Positions 7,470 to 15,457 of a DNA stretch of 50,184 bases are shown piece after piece. The DNA is from Gemmiger sp. An50. GTDB taxonomy: Bacteria > Bacillota > Clostridia > Oscillospirales > Ruminococcaceae. The stretch covers positions 1-50,184 of the forward strand of contig NZ_NFID01000023.1 of the NCBI RefSeq assembly GCF_002161595.1, given 5' to 3'. Position 1 is the first letter of the stretch; the number at the start of each line of letters is the position of its first letter. Both the position numbers and the translations under genes were made by a program. The notes below the pieces were generated by a model, which was not told the DNA's origin, did no database searches, and was given only the letters and a program-made list of their open reading frames with translations.

Positions 7470-8636
7470 ATGGATGCTTCCTTGTTTGCGAAAATGCTTT
7501 CAGACAAAAGCATAACGGATCTAAAAAAACTGGGCTACAAATATCCTAAAGCGGATCTTCAGGAGTTTGTGGCACTTCTAAAGGAGAATTTCTATCATAA
7601 GCTACCGCTGAACGATTTCGACGGAGAACGTATTGTTTTCTTAGAAAGCGTCACCCAGGTCTCCTTGTCCGCAGTACGCATTCTTCTCACGCCGCAGCGC
7701 AGCGACCACTTGTTTGGTGCAAAAGCAATGGAGGATGAGATCCTTTCCACTTTCCGGATTGAGCAAATCAATACTACGCGCGACAGTGTACGGCGAGTTC
7801 TGGCGGGGCACTCCCCTCGCAATGAAGATGAGCACCGCGTTTATGGGATGAAACGCGGCTTGGAATTTATTGCAGATCCATCGCACACGATCACCGAGGG
7901 AAATCTGTATCGGTTGTATCAGATGACGATTGGAGAGTTTTTGCCGGAAGAGGACCAGCTTCTGCCAGGAAACCGATACCGGCACGATGCGGTGTATGTG
8001 GTAGGTGCCAAAGTAGAACACACTGGTTTACCGTGCTCCAAACTGCCAGAATACATGGCTGCGCTGATCAAGTTTGCCCAGGAGGGGGCCGAAACGAATG
8101 CCCTGCTAAAGGCTGCTATTCTTCATTTCTATCTGGCATATCTCCATCCCTATTTTGATGGAAACGGCCGGATGGCCCGGCTTTTGCACCTGTGGTATCT
8201 GGTACAACAGGGATATTCGTCTGCATTGTTCGTGCCCCTTTCTCGCTATGTGGAGGAGAGCCGCAATCGCTACTACAATGCATTTTCTCTGGTGGAGCGC
8301 AATCAGGAAATCAGTGGCATTGTGGATCTGACCCCTTTTCTTACCTATTTTATTGAACAGGTGTATCGTCCGCTTGGCGAAAACAAGATGGGTGGTCATG
8401 CAATGGATTCCTTCAAAGAGGCTTTAGCGCAAGGCCAAATTACGGAAAAAGAAGCAGCTCTGTGGCAGTTTGTCCTTTCCTGCTATGGGGACGAAGAATT
8501 CTCTACGAAGCAGCTGGAAAAGGATTTCGGTAATGCTGCCTATGCCACCATCCGTGGTTTTGTCCTGAAGTTCGAATCCCTGGGGATGCTGGCTTCCACA
8601 CGATATGGAAACCGAGTGAAATACCGGGTGATATAG
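7470..8636 (+). CDS. Fic domain protein (probable AMP transferase)
   Basis: Fic proteins transfer AMP or related groups from nucleotides to target hydroxyls. The 388-aa protein carries a complete active site HPYFDGNGR (H226-R234), followed by MARLLHLWYL. An N-terminal helix segment STFRIEQINTT (T94, E98) resembles the inhibitory [S/T]xxxE[G/N] motif of class II Fic proteins, with Q in place of G/N. The C-terminal 90 residues (KEALAQGQITEKEAALWQF onward) look like a small winged-helix module. The ATG at 7470 is preferred over a TTG at 7455 because GGAGG lies 8 nt before it. No antitoxin gene is adjacent, which fits built-in inhibition. It stands alone between two terminators. Its target is unknown; it may be a regulator, a toxin or a defence component. 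Confidence 0.88.
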   Translation: MDASLFAKMLSDKSITDLKKLGYKYPKADLQEFVALLKENFYHKLPLNDFDGERIVFLESVTQVSLSAVRILLTPQRSDHLFGAKAMEDEILSTFRIEQINTTRDSVRRVLAGHSPRNEDEHRVYGMKRGLEFIADPSHTITEGNLYRLYQMTIGEFLPEEDQLLPGNRYRHDAVYVVGAKVEHTGLPCSKLPEYMAALIKFAQEGAETNALLKAAILHFYLAYLHPYFDGNGRMARLLHLWYLVQQGYSSALFVPLSRYVEESRNRYYNAFSLVERNQEISGIVDLTPFLTYFIEQVYRPLGENKMGGHAMDSFKEALAQGQITEKEAALWQFVLSCYGDEEFSTKQLEKDFGNAAYATIRGFVLKFESLGMLASTRYGNRVKYRVI

Positions 8637-8668
8637 CAGCCGAACTCTCAACACTCTGTTCATAGGAA

Positions 8669-8703
8669 ACCTGCTTCGGCTTATTGCCCGGAGCAGGTGT
8701 TTT
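8669..8703 (+). terminator. Terminator behind fic
   Basis: ACCTGCT (8669-8675) pairs with AGCAGGT (8692-8698), followed by GTTTT. It ends the fic transcript about 30 nt after the stop codon. Confidence 0.75.
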
Positions 8704-8705
8704 AA

Positions 8706-8765
8706 ATTGTTAGGACAACGCGCGTTCTAACAATGATTATAATAATGATTAGAATGGATTGTTAG
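8706..8765 (+). promoter_or_regulatory. Cluster of ATTGTTAG operator-like sites with a -10 box
   Basis: ATTGTTAG occurs at 8706-8713, inverted (CTAACAAT) at 8727-8734, and direct again at 8758-8765. A TATAAT (8738-8743) lies between copies two and three. This is the control region of the cut-off gene that starts at 8781. No clear -35 is visible. Confidence 0.5.
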
Positions 8766-8780
8766 AAAGAGGGTGGCTCT

Positions 8781-8849
8781 GTGCAGGAAGATAAAACGAC
8801 CAATTTCAGTGAGGTACAGTTTATTCCTCGTCCTCAACTTCTTCCGTAA
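8781..8849 (+). pseudogene. 5' stub of a truncated gene
   Basis: Behind a ribosome binding site (AAAGAGGGTGG) a GTG at 8781 opens a frame MQEDKTTNFSEVQFIP that stops after 22 codons at 8849. From about 8820 it runs into the antisense strand of the DUF7695 gene, so only some 13 codons are likely original. The intact control region upstream shows that a real gene once began here and was cut by a rearrangement. The lost gene cannot be named from so few residues. Confidence 0.4.
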
Positions 8850-9024
8850 CGCTCAGATCCTCGAAATCTTCCGGAGAATTTTTGAAACAGCGGCGAAGGT
8901 ATTCTTGTCCGCCGTCCACTGCGACGGTTTTACAGGAGCAGAATTTGAAATCGTGCACGGTTTCCGATTCAATCACATCACCGCAGAATTTGCACCGGAT
9001 GGCATTTCGGATAATCTTTTTCAT
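8821..9024 (-). CDS. DUF7695-like small zinc-ribbon protein
   Basis: This is a 67-aa protein of unknown function. It reads MKKIIRNAIRCKFCGDVIE, then SETVHDFKFCSCKTVAVDGG, then an acidic tail rich in E and D. The CxxC (KFCGD region) and CSC pairs suggest one structural zinc. The pattern 'NAIRCKxCGDVIES...CSCxxVAVDGG' matches what I know as DUF7695, a small family frequent on clostridial mobile elements; the number is from memory. Start 9024 is chosen because GGAGG precedes it by about 8 nt; a longer frame to 9111 has no such site. It lies 29 nt downstream of the DUF6076-like gene, so the two probably form one leftward operon. Confidence 0.75.
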   Translation of the reverse strand: MKKIIRNAIRCKFCGDVIESETVHDFKFCSCKTVAVDGGQEYLRRCFKNSPEDFEDLSVTEEVEDEE

Positions 9025-9053
9025 TTCAGTTCCTCCATAAAGGTCAGTGTCGT

Positions 9054-10679
9054 TCAATCCGTTTGCTTTCCCCTCTTCTTTTTGGCCCATTCCGTTTTCT
9101 TGCGATTCCATACATCGTCGAAATGGTCGGTGAGCAGCTGCTCGAATGCTGCGGCGTCGAAGTCTTCCCTTTCAGCGGAGAACTGCTGCACCAGTGGTTT
9201 CACCTCTGCTCGCCAGCATTTCATCACCTTGCTGCGGCGCTCGGCGGTAAGCCCTTCCACACGGGAAAGGCCGGTGTTGAGCCGGTTGCCGATTTTGGTA
9301 TAGAGTTTCAGGGCCGGATTTTCCCGTTGGCTCTGTTCCGCCGCCTCGTCTGAGGCGGCTTTTTTGCAGGTGCATTTCCCCTGATTGGGGGCTGTCCGGC
9401 TGCAATATTTTGCGGTGCCGCTGAAGGGCACGAACAGCTTCCCGCACCGCTGGCAGGGGCGGACGGTCTGGTGCTGGGCGCACATCTGCACGAATTCCGC
9501 CATCACCACCGAGGTAAGGCAATCCGCCACCAGATAGGAACGGCTGGCGATGTCCGGATGCTTTCGGGCTTTCGGATCTTCTTTCGGCATGGACAGCCGT
9601 CCCAGCATCCGCATGTGGAGTTTCTCGTACAGCCGGTTCCCTTCCACTGCGGCCCGATGGTTGGTGATCAGCGCATCTCCATAGCGGTAATCTGCCGGTT
9701 TTTCCGGGTCGGCGTCCGCTGCGGCCAGTGTGTATTCCACCAGGCTTGCAAGAGATGGTTGAAAACTTGCCAGCTGTTTCAGCTGACCGGCCAGCAAAGT
9801 GAGCGAGGTATACGTGGCGGCGCTCAACTCTCGGTCATCCATATCGGCATAACTCACCATGGTTGCATCCGGCTGGGGCCAGCAGGTCAGGTACCGCTCC
9901 ACACACTCGCTGGACTGTTCCAGCGCATAGCAGAGCTGGATCTCCTGATGGAGAATCCTGCCGAATCCATTTGCCATAACCAGGCCCAGTTCTTCCGAGG
10001 TCAGGTTGTGGAAGCCCAGCCTTTTCAGCATCTGGTGGTAGACGTCCGAGGCAGCCTGGGTGCAATATCGCTCCAGCAAGGTCTGCATGGCCGGATAATC
10101 CCCCAGCGCGGTTTGGATTTCCTGATACAGCCGGGCCAGCTGATAATAAAGGGCCTGTTCCGGATGCTCCAATGCCTGCCGGATGCTGCGGCCCGGTTGT
10201 TTCGGTTCCGGCTGAGGTTCCGCAGGGCGCGTCTCTTCCGGCGCTTTGGAGAACCGGCTGAAAAACGATCTGCGTTTTTTCGTCTCGGCAGCAGCGGGTT
10301 CAGCTGGTTCCGGGGGCTGGTAATTCCGCCAGTCCGTCTGTTCCAGCAGCTCCGCATTGACCGAAATCGCGCACCCGGAAAACTGCTGGAGCAGCGACTG
10401 GGCCTTCTGGTAGAATTCCTGCCAGGGCATATCCAGCCCGGCAAACACCAGATCGCCCAAAGCACAGGATTCTTCGATCCAGATCCGGGCCTGGTTGTGC
10501 TCCACATATTCCGGGTCTTTCATGTTCTGCTGAATCTGGTTCATTACTTCGATTACAGATCTCCGTTCCCCGCTTCGGCGGGGTTCTTTTTTTGTCTGCT
10601 CCGGGGGCGGATTGCGGTGTACCAGGATGGGCAGACACAGCTGCTTTTCCTGAAAACGGAACACAAAACTTGTGGACAT
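9054..10679 (-). CDS. DUF6076-like protein with C-terminal zinc finger
   Basis: A 541-aa protein without a known function. The N-terminal third includes a basic/Pro-Glu-rich linker (KKRRSFFSRFSKAPEETRPAEPQPEPKQ is its core, about residues 134-162), which splits two parts. The middle is helical. Near residue 425 lies a cysteine cluster CQRCGKLF...YCSR...CTCKK, a zinc-ribbon shape shared with the DUF6076 family that I associate with integrative elements of Ruminococcaceae. There are no membrane segments or signal peptide. It is transcribed leftward from a good promoter (10788-10816) and followed by the DUF7695 gene. Its place beside a broken RepA-like ATPase supports mobile cargo. An internal start at residue 46 (MNQIQQ) is possible. 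Confidence 0.7.
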   Translation of the reverse strand: MSTSFVFRFQEKQLCLPILVHRNPPPEQTKKEPRRSGERRSVIEVMNQIQQNMKDPEYVEHNQARIWIEESCALGDLVFAGLDMPWQEFYQKAQSLLQQFSGCAISVNAELLEQTDWRNYQPPEPAEPAAAETKKRRSFFSRFSKAPEETRPAEPQPEPKQPGRSIRQALEHPEQALYYQLARLYQEIQTALGDYPAMQTLLERYCTQAASDVYHQMLKRLGFHNLTSEELGLVMANGFGRILHQEIQLCYALEQSSECVERYLTCWPQPDATMVSYADMDDRELSAATYTSLTLLAGQLKQLASFQPSLASLVEYTLAAADADPEKPADYRYGDALITNHRAAVEGNRLYEKLHMRMLGRLSMPKEDPKARKHPDIASRSYLVADCLTSVVMAEFVQMCAQHQTVRPCQRCGKLFVPFSGTAKYCSRTAPNQGKCTCKKAASDEAAEQSQRENPALKLYTKIGNRLNTGLSRVEGLTAERRSKVMKCWRAEVKPLVQQFSAEREDFDAAAFEQLLTDHFDDVWNRKKTEWAKKKRGKQTD

Positions 10680-10787
10680 CGTAAAATCCTCGCTTTTTTT
10701 GAAAACCTCGAAAAATGGCTCAACAAGGCCGTTTTTTCATGTGTATCGGCGCAAATTTGTTGTGTAATTTCAACATTACATGAATTC

Positions 10788-10816
10788 AAGATAACACATA
10801 TAGCGTTTTCGGTCAA
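10788..10816 (-). promoter_or_regulatory. Promoter of the DUF6076-DUF7695 operon
   Basis: On the minus strand TTGACC (10816-10811), 17 nt, and TATCTT (10793-10788) make a good promoter about 110 nt ahead of the start at 10679. The remaining 10817-10962 stretch holds no gene; it includes a TTGACA on the plus strand at about 10846 that may serve the RepA-like gene. Confidence 0.65.
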
Positions 10817-10962
10817 GCCGTGGTATCTTGTGTTCACGGCACCTTGACAACTGAATATCCATGTTCCCCAATGATCCGCGTTCCCGTCGCGTCCGCGCAG
10901 CCACGCAGGGCCTATCATCCTGCCCGCTGCGCGGCGGGACGGGTTCGTGAAATTTAATATTA

Positions 10963-11787
10963 ATGGAGGTGACTCTCACGAACGACCAAGAAATCCTCTG
11001 CTTTGCAGACATTCCAACCGAGGAGGTGAACTGGCTTTAGTATCCTTACATTCCCTATGGAAAAATTACGATTTTACAGGGCGACCCGGGTTGCGGCAAA
11101 ACCATGGTGGCGCTGTCGCTGGCGGCAATGCTTTCTACCGGGGCTGCTCTCCCCTTTTCCCCGCAGGCAAACGACCCGATTACAGTTCTTTACCAGACGT
11201 CGGAAGATGGAATTGCCGACACCATAAAGCCCCGTCTGGAGCGGGCGCAGGCAGACTGCACCCGCATCAAGATCATCGACGAGTCAAAAACGCCACTGCG
11301 TTTCGATGACACCCGGCTGGAAGCCGCCGTCCGGCAGGAAAATGCCCGGCTTCTGATTCTGGACCCGCTTTCCGCGTACATTGGCGAATCGGTCAGCATG
11401 AACCAGGCTAACGAGGTGCGCAGCGCCTTCCGTAGCCTGTACTCCATGGCCCAGCGCACCGGCTGCGCCGTCCTGATCGTGGCACACATGAACAAGATGA
11501 ACGGAACCTCGGCTTTGTACCGCACCAGCGGTTCTATTGATGTGGCCGGTGCGGTGCGCTCCATCCTCACAGTGACCAAATACCGCAAGTCCCCCACCCA
11601 GCGAGTGCTGGTGCCGGTCAAGAGCAATCTTGCCCCCGCAGGCAATGGACTGCTGCTGGAGGTGACCGACCATGTGGAATGGCTCGACCAGCTGGAAGAA
11701 GCGGATGCAGACAAGCTTCTGAACGGCAATCAGGGGCCTGCTGCGCCCACAAAACAGCAGCAGGCGGAACAACGGATAACACTATGA
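10963..11787 (+). pseudogene. RepA-like AAA ATPase, broken by an amber codon and lacking its usual C-terminal extension
   Basis: Reading in one frame gives ...DIPTEEVNWL, a TAG (11038-11040), then YPYIPYGKITILQGDPGCGKT and a complete RecA-like core. Walker A is GDPGCGKT and Walker B is LLILDPLSAYI; IVAHMNK follows. In RepA-type helicases of mobile elements the motif at the stop is normally W-L-W-Y-P-Y-I-P, so a Trp codon TGG has become TAG. The ribosome binding site GGAGGTGA (10966-10973) is spaced ideally not for the ATG at 10963, which it overlaps, but for an ACG at 10978, suggesting that a start codon was also lost. The downstream piece could only start at ATG 11104, after Walker A. The end (QQQAEQRITL) runs into the next gene. 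Family: AAA_25/RepA, known for plasmid and integrative element replication. Confidence 0.75.
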
Positions 11788-12431
11788 AAAAAAGAACCTT
11801 TTGGGATAAGTTCGACGCCTTCATGATGAAGGACAACACCTTTATTCTGCTGGTGATGGGCGCTGCGGCCGCCATCTTCGCCGGTACTTACATGTTCATC
11901 AACCTGGGCACCGGCGCCTTCAACGACCTGTCCATCGTGGCCATGCTGAAGGACGGCATGGACGGCGGTGACTACGCCGCTGCCGCTGGCTTCGCTGCCG
12001 GCTTTTTGATCGCCCGCGTGCTGGAAGGTCCTCTGGTTGGCCTGATGGACATCGGCGGCACCCTGCAGACCGGTGTCGGCATCGGTATCCCCGCACTGTT
12101 CCTGTCCATGGGCTGGCAGTTCCCCTTCTCCAGCTTCCCGGTTGCCCTGCTGGTGGGCGCTATGATCGGCCTGGTAATGGGCGGCGTGATCATGCTCATC
12201 CGTAAAGCTGTGCCGGAAGGCGTCGCCGTGGGCGGCACCAGCATCATGATGGGCGCGGGCAACGCCATCGGCCGTTATCTGGCTCCTCTGATCGTGGTGG
12301 CTGCCACTCAGTACGATGTGTACGCCGGCATCGGCGCCATCCTGGGCTGCGCCATCTTCTACAAGTGGGGCAAGGAGCTGGCAGGCGGCGCCATCCTGGG
12401 CGCCATGCTGTTCGGCGGTATCTTCCTGTAA
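11784..12431 (+). CDS. DUF4310 family membrane protein
   Basis: A 215-aa integral membrane protein with about six hydrophobic segments rich in Gly and Ala (for example FILLVMGAAAAIFAGTYMF and FPVALLVGAMIGLVMGGVI). DUF4310 is the last member of a small conserved transporter-like set (SFCGS, DUF4312, DUF4311, DUF4310) that precedes dgaE and dgaF-like genes in other bacteria. Here only this last member remains. Its ATG overlaps the end of the RepA-like remnant by 4 bases, and no good ribosome binding site is seen; GGAT 7 nt before the ATG may be half of one. It is followed 20 nt later by dgaE. With its partners gone it may not function, though partners could be elsewhere. Confidence 0.8.
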   Translation: MKKRTFWDKFDAFMMKDNTFILLVMGAAAAIFAGTYMFINLGTGAFNDLSIVAMLKDGMDGGDYAAAAGFAAGFLIARVLEGPLVGLMDIGGTLQTGVGIGIPALFLSMGWQFPFSSFPVALLVGAMIGLVMGGVIMLIRKAVPEGVAVGGTSIMMGAGNAIGRYLAPLIVVAATQYDVYAGIGAILGCAIFYKWGKELAGGAILGAMLFGGIFL

Positions 12432-12451
12432 GTTGAGAAAGCGGGGCGTTT

Positions 12452-13564
12452 TTGTTGAACGTTTATGAAGAAATCGGCTTGAAGCGGGTGGTCAACGCCA
12501 GCGGCCGTATGACCATTCTGGGTGTTTCCACCCTGAGCGACGAGGTGGCCCAGGCGGCCATCGCGGGCGGCCAGTCCTACGTGGTGATCGAGGACCTGAT
12601 CGACAAGGCAGGCGAGATCATCTCCCGCTATACCGGCGGCGAGGACAGCTGCGTGACCTCCAGTGCTTCGGCGGCCATCTGCCTGACCATCGCGGGCCTG
12701 ATCACCAAGGGCAACAAGGTGCTCATGGACCGGCTGCCCAACTCGGATGGCCTTGCCAACGAGATCGTGATTCAGAAGGGCCACAGCGTGCACTACGGCG
12801 CGCCCATGCCCACCATGATCCGGCTGGGCGGCGGTGTTCCGGTGGAAGCCGGTACCGCCAACGAGGTGGTGCCTGAGGACATCGAGGGCGCCATCACCGA
12901 CAAGACCGTGGCGCTGTTCTATGTGAAGAGCCACCACTGCGTGCAGAAGGGCATGGTCTCGCTGGAGGTCATGCGGGACATCGCCCACCGGCACGGCCTG
13001 CCCCTGATGGTGGATGCGGCTGCGGAGGAGGACTTCCGCAAGTACATCGCCCTGGGCGCGGACCTGGTGGTCTACAGCGGCGCGAAGGCGCTGGAAGCCA
13101 CCACATCCGGCTTTGTGACCGGCAAAAAGCAGTACATCGACTGGGTGAAGAAGCAGTACCACGGCATCGGCCGTCCCATGAAGATCGGCAAGGAAGGCAT
13201 CATGGGCCTGCTGAAGGCGCTGGAGCGCTACGAGAACAAGGACCACGAAAAGGAAGTGCGGGAAAACCGGGAAAAGGTGCGCTACCTGTGCGAGGAGATC
13301 GGCAAGATTCCCGGGCTGAAGGCTCAGGAGATCCAGGACGAGGCCGGCCGTGCCATCTACCGCGCCCGGGTGACCCTGGACCCCGCCGTCGAGATCGGGT
13401 GCACCATGGAGGAGATCAACCGCCAGCTGCGGCAGGGCAACCCCTCCATCTACGCCCGCACCGAGTTTTTGAATCTGGGCAAGATCGACTTTGACCCCCG
13501 TCCCATGGTGGAGGGCGACAAGGAACTGATCGTGAAACGCCTGAAGGAAATCATTGGAGGTTGA
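12452..13564 (+). CDS. dgaE: D-glucosaminate-6-phosphate ammonia-lyase, DgaE type
   Basis: This PLP enzyme removes ammonia from D-glucosaminate-6-phosphate to give 2-keto-3-deoxy-6-phosphogluconate, which DgaF splits. The 370-aa protein is a fold-type I member related to the SelA-like lyases: an N-terminal NASGRMTILG segment, SSASAAICL in the phosphate-binding region, VDAAAEED with the PLP-contacting aspartate (D188), and SGAKALEATTSG with the Schiff-base lysine K212, next to K213 reported for the Salmonella enzyme. Translation starts at a TTG (12452), with no strong ribosome binding site seen. It overlaps the dgaF upstream region and is clearly co-transcribed with DUF4310 and dgaF. Some homologues in this context act on other amino-sugar acids. 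Confidence 0.88.
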   Translation: MLNVYEEIGLKRVVNASGRMTILGVSTLSDEVAQAAIAGGQSYVVIEDLIDKAGEIISRYTGGEDSCVTSSASAAICLTIAGLITKGNKVLMDRLPNSDGLANEIVIQKGHSVHYGAPMPTMIRLGGGVPVEAGTANEVVPEDIEGAITDKTVALFYVKSHHCVQKGMVSLEVMRDIAHRHGLPLMVDAAAEEDFRKYIALGADLVVYSGAKALEATTSGFVTGKKQYIDWVKKQYHGIGRPMKIGKEGIMGLLKALERYENKDHEKEVRENREKVRYLCEEIGKIPGLKAQEIQDEAGRAIYRARVTLDPAVEIGCTMEEINRQLRQGNPSIYARTEFLNLGKIDFDPRPMVEGDKELIVKRLKEIIGG

Positions 13565-13569
13565 TCATT

Positions 13570-14304
13570 ATGGCAATTGCTTATTATCATGACCGCGTAT
13601 GCCTGAACGTGCTGGGCGGCAGCGTGGAGAACGCGAAGGAACTGTATGAGGCCGCTGAGGGCCATGTGGAAGTGGGCGTGCTGTCCACCAATTATCCCGA
13701 TGTGGAAAGCGCCGTGGAGGACATGAAGCGCTACATGGAAGTGCTGGAAGGCAACCTGTCCGTCGGTCTGGGCGGCGGCAACCCCAAGCAGTGGAAGGCC
13801 GTGGCCGACATCGCCAAGGAGATCAAGGCCAACCACTTCAACCAGGTGTTCTCCGCTGTGGGCTACACCCGCGCCAACGTGGACAATGAGTTCAGCCACA
13901 TCAACGCCCTGGTATCTCCCACCGGTACCCCCGGTCTGGTGAAGATCTCCACCGGCCCCATCTCCAAGGACTGCGCCGAGCCCGCCAACGTTCCGGTGGA
14001 CACCGCCATCGCCATGATCCGCGAGATGGGCGGCAACTCCATCAAGTTCTTCCCCATGGGCGGCCTGAAGTGCCGCGAGGAGCTGCGCGCTGTGGCTGAG
14101 GCCTGCGCCCGCAACAACTTTGTTCTGGAGCCCACCGGCGGTATTGATCCCGAGAACTTCCGCGAGATCATGGAGATCATCCTGAATGCCGGCGTGCAGA
14201 AGGTAATCCCCCATGTGTACACCTCCATCATCGACAAGGAGACCGGCAACACCAAGCCCGAGGAAGTACGCAACCTGATGAAGATCGTGAAGGAACTGGT
14301 CTGA
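13570..14304 (+). CDS. dgaF: 2-dehydro-3-deoxy-phosphogluconate aldolase, DgaF type
   Basis: This aldolase cleaves 2-keto-3-deoxy-6-phosphogluconate to pyruvate and glyceraldehyde-3-phosphate, the last step after DgaE. The 244-aa protein is a TIM barrel of the DgaF/KDGP aldolase family, with NSIKFFPMGG (the probable Schiff-base lysine), LEPTGGIDPENF (phosphate-binding loop) and VIPHVYTSIID near the C-terminus. ATG 13570 follows GGAGG by 9 nt. It sits 5 nt after dgaE and ends the operon, with a terminator at 14327-14369. Confidence 0.88.
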   Translation: MAIAYYHDRVCLNVLGGSVENAKELYEAAEGHVEVGVLSTNYPDVESAVEDMKRYMEVLEGNLSVGLGGGNPKQWKAVADIAKEIKANHFNQVFSAVGYTRANVDNEFSHINALVSPTGTPGLVKISTGPISKDCAEPANVPVDTAIAMIREMGGNSIKFFPMGGLKCREELRAVAEACARNNFVLEPTGGIDPENFREIMEIILNAGVQKVIPHVYTSIIDKETGNTKPEEVRNLMKIVKELV

Positions 14305-14326
14305 TTCATTCTTAAGCCCTCCTAAC

Positions 14327-14369
14327 AAAAGCCGCTGGTCCTGTTTCACATCCGGGAGCGGCGGCTTTT
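14327..14369 (+). terminator. Terminator of the dga operon
   Basis: AAAAGCCGC (14327-14335) pairs with GCGGCTTTT (14361-14369) and is followed by a pyrimidine-rich stretch, 23 nt after the dgaF stop. Confidence 0.8.
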
Positions 14370-14396
14370 CTCTCTTCTCAAAATCTGCGAAATGCA

Positions 14397-14437
14397 GAAA
14401 AAAGGCCCGCACGGCATTTGCCGTGCGGGCCTTTTTG
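14397..14437. terminator. Bidirectional terminator between dga and mannoside operons
   Basis: A long GC-rich stem (AAAGGCCCGCACGGC with GCCGTGCGGGCCTTT) with A-run on one side and T-run on the other works in both directions. It mainly ends the long leftward operon, 20 nt after the ROK kinase stop. Confidence 0.9.
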
Positions 14438-14456
14438 TGATTCAAAACGCGGAAAA

Positions 14457-15410
14457 TCAGCCGACCAGGCAGGCCGCGCCGATGAGACCGGCGTCGCTGC
14501 CCAGGCTGGCAATGCGCACCGGAGGCGTGGGAATGCGCCGACCGGCGAAGGCGTTCTCCTGCACAAACTCGGTGAGGGGCTTGGTGAGCACCTCGCCCTG
14601 GGCGCAAACGCCGCCGGAGATCAGCACCACCTGGGGACGGAAGATGTTCACCATGTCGGTGATGGCTTCGCCCAGCCAGAGCAGGTACTGGTCGATGACC
14701 GCCTGGGCGGTCTTGTCGCCCGCCTGTGCGGCATCGAAGGGGATCTTGCCGTTCATGTTGGCAAGATCGCCGCCGCACAGCTGGTTCATCATGCTGGCGG
14801 GATCAGCCTGGGCGGCGCGCTGAGCCTGACGAATCAGGGCGTTGGCGCTGCAATAGGCCTCGATGCAGCCCTTGCGGCCGCAGGTGCACAGCTCGCCGCC
14901 GTGGATCAGCTGGGTGTGGCCCAGCTCCATGCCGCCGGGGCCGCCCTCGAAGACCTTGCCGTCCCACACAACGCCGCCGCCCACGCCGGTGCCCAGAGTG
15001 AGCAGTACGGCGCTGGCGCTGCCCTGCGCCGCACCGGCGGCGCATTCGCCCAGCGCCGCGCAGTTGGCGTCGTTGGACATCTTCACCGGCATGCCCAGGG
15101 ACTCGGTCAGATAGGAGCCCAGGGGCAGGTATTCCCAGTTGGCAAAGTTGTTGGAATAGATGACCTCACCGGTCTCGGCGTTCACGGTGCCGGGGCAGCC
15201 CATGCCCACGCCGGCGCAGTCCTCCCGGCTCACGCCGGCCTGCTCCAGTGCCTGCAGGGCCAGGCGGACGATATCATCCGCCACTTCCTTCCAGGGGCGC
15301 TGTGCCCCGGTGGGGCAGGAAAGCTTCACCAGAATGTGGTTGTCTGCGTCCACTACGCCTGCCTTGATGTTGGTACCGCCCAGATCAATGCCGATCTTGT
15401 AAGGTTTCAT
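14457..15410 (-). CDS. ROK family sugar kinase (glucokinase/mannokinase type)
   Basis: It would phosphorylate free hexose at C6 with ATP. The 317-aa protein begins with the phosphate-binding strand IGIDLGGTNIKAGVV, has SNDANCAALGE with the catalytic aspartate, LGTGVGGGVV, and the ROK zinc site ELGHTQL...CTCGRKGCIEAY. Length is normal. The start at 15410 follows GGAGG by 10 nt. It is the last gene of the operon behind manA and a phosphohexomutase, so mannose or glucose released by the GH2 and GH13 enzymes are likely substrates. Sequence alone does not fix the sugar. Confidence 0.9.
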   Translation of the reverse strand: MKPYKIGIDLGGTNIKAGVVDADNHILVKLSCPTGAQRPWKEVADDIVRLALQALEQAGVSREDCAGVGMGCPGTVNAETGEVIYSNNFANWEYLPLGSYLTESLGMPVKMSNDANCAALGECAAGAAQGSASAVLLTLGTGVGGGVVWDGKVFEGGPGGMELGHTQLIHGGELCTCGRKGCIEAYCSANALIRQAQRAAQADPASMMNQLCGGDLANMNGKIPFDAAQAGDKTAQAVIDQYLLWLGEAITDMVNIFRPQVVLISGGVCAQGEVLTKPLTEFVQENAFAGRRIPTPPVRIASLGSDAGLIGAACLVG

Positions 15411-15457
15411 CTGCGATCATCCTCCGTTTTGCGTGTTATGTGAGTTTTTGTATCCGC

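Noticed and set aside
8773-9303. 176-codon plus-strand frame
   Set aside because: It runs antisense to the DUF7695 and DUF6076 genes, has no ribosome binding site at its start, and has no family-like composition.
10947-11309. 120-codon plus-strand frame across the RepA start
   Set aside because: It is the +1 shadow of the RepA-like frame; the Walker A and flanking motifs are in the other frame, interrupted by the amber codon.
8637-11787. Search for att-site direct repeats, an integrase or a transposase bounding the mobile segment
   Set aside because: I found no integrase or transposase gene and no convincing terminal repeats by eye; boundaries are only indicated by the truncated genes.
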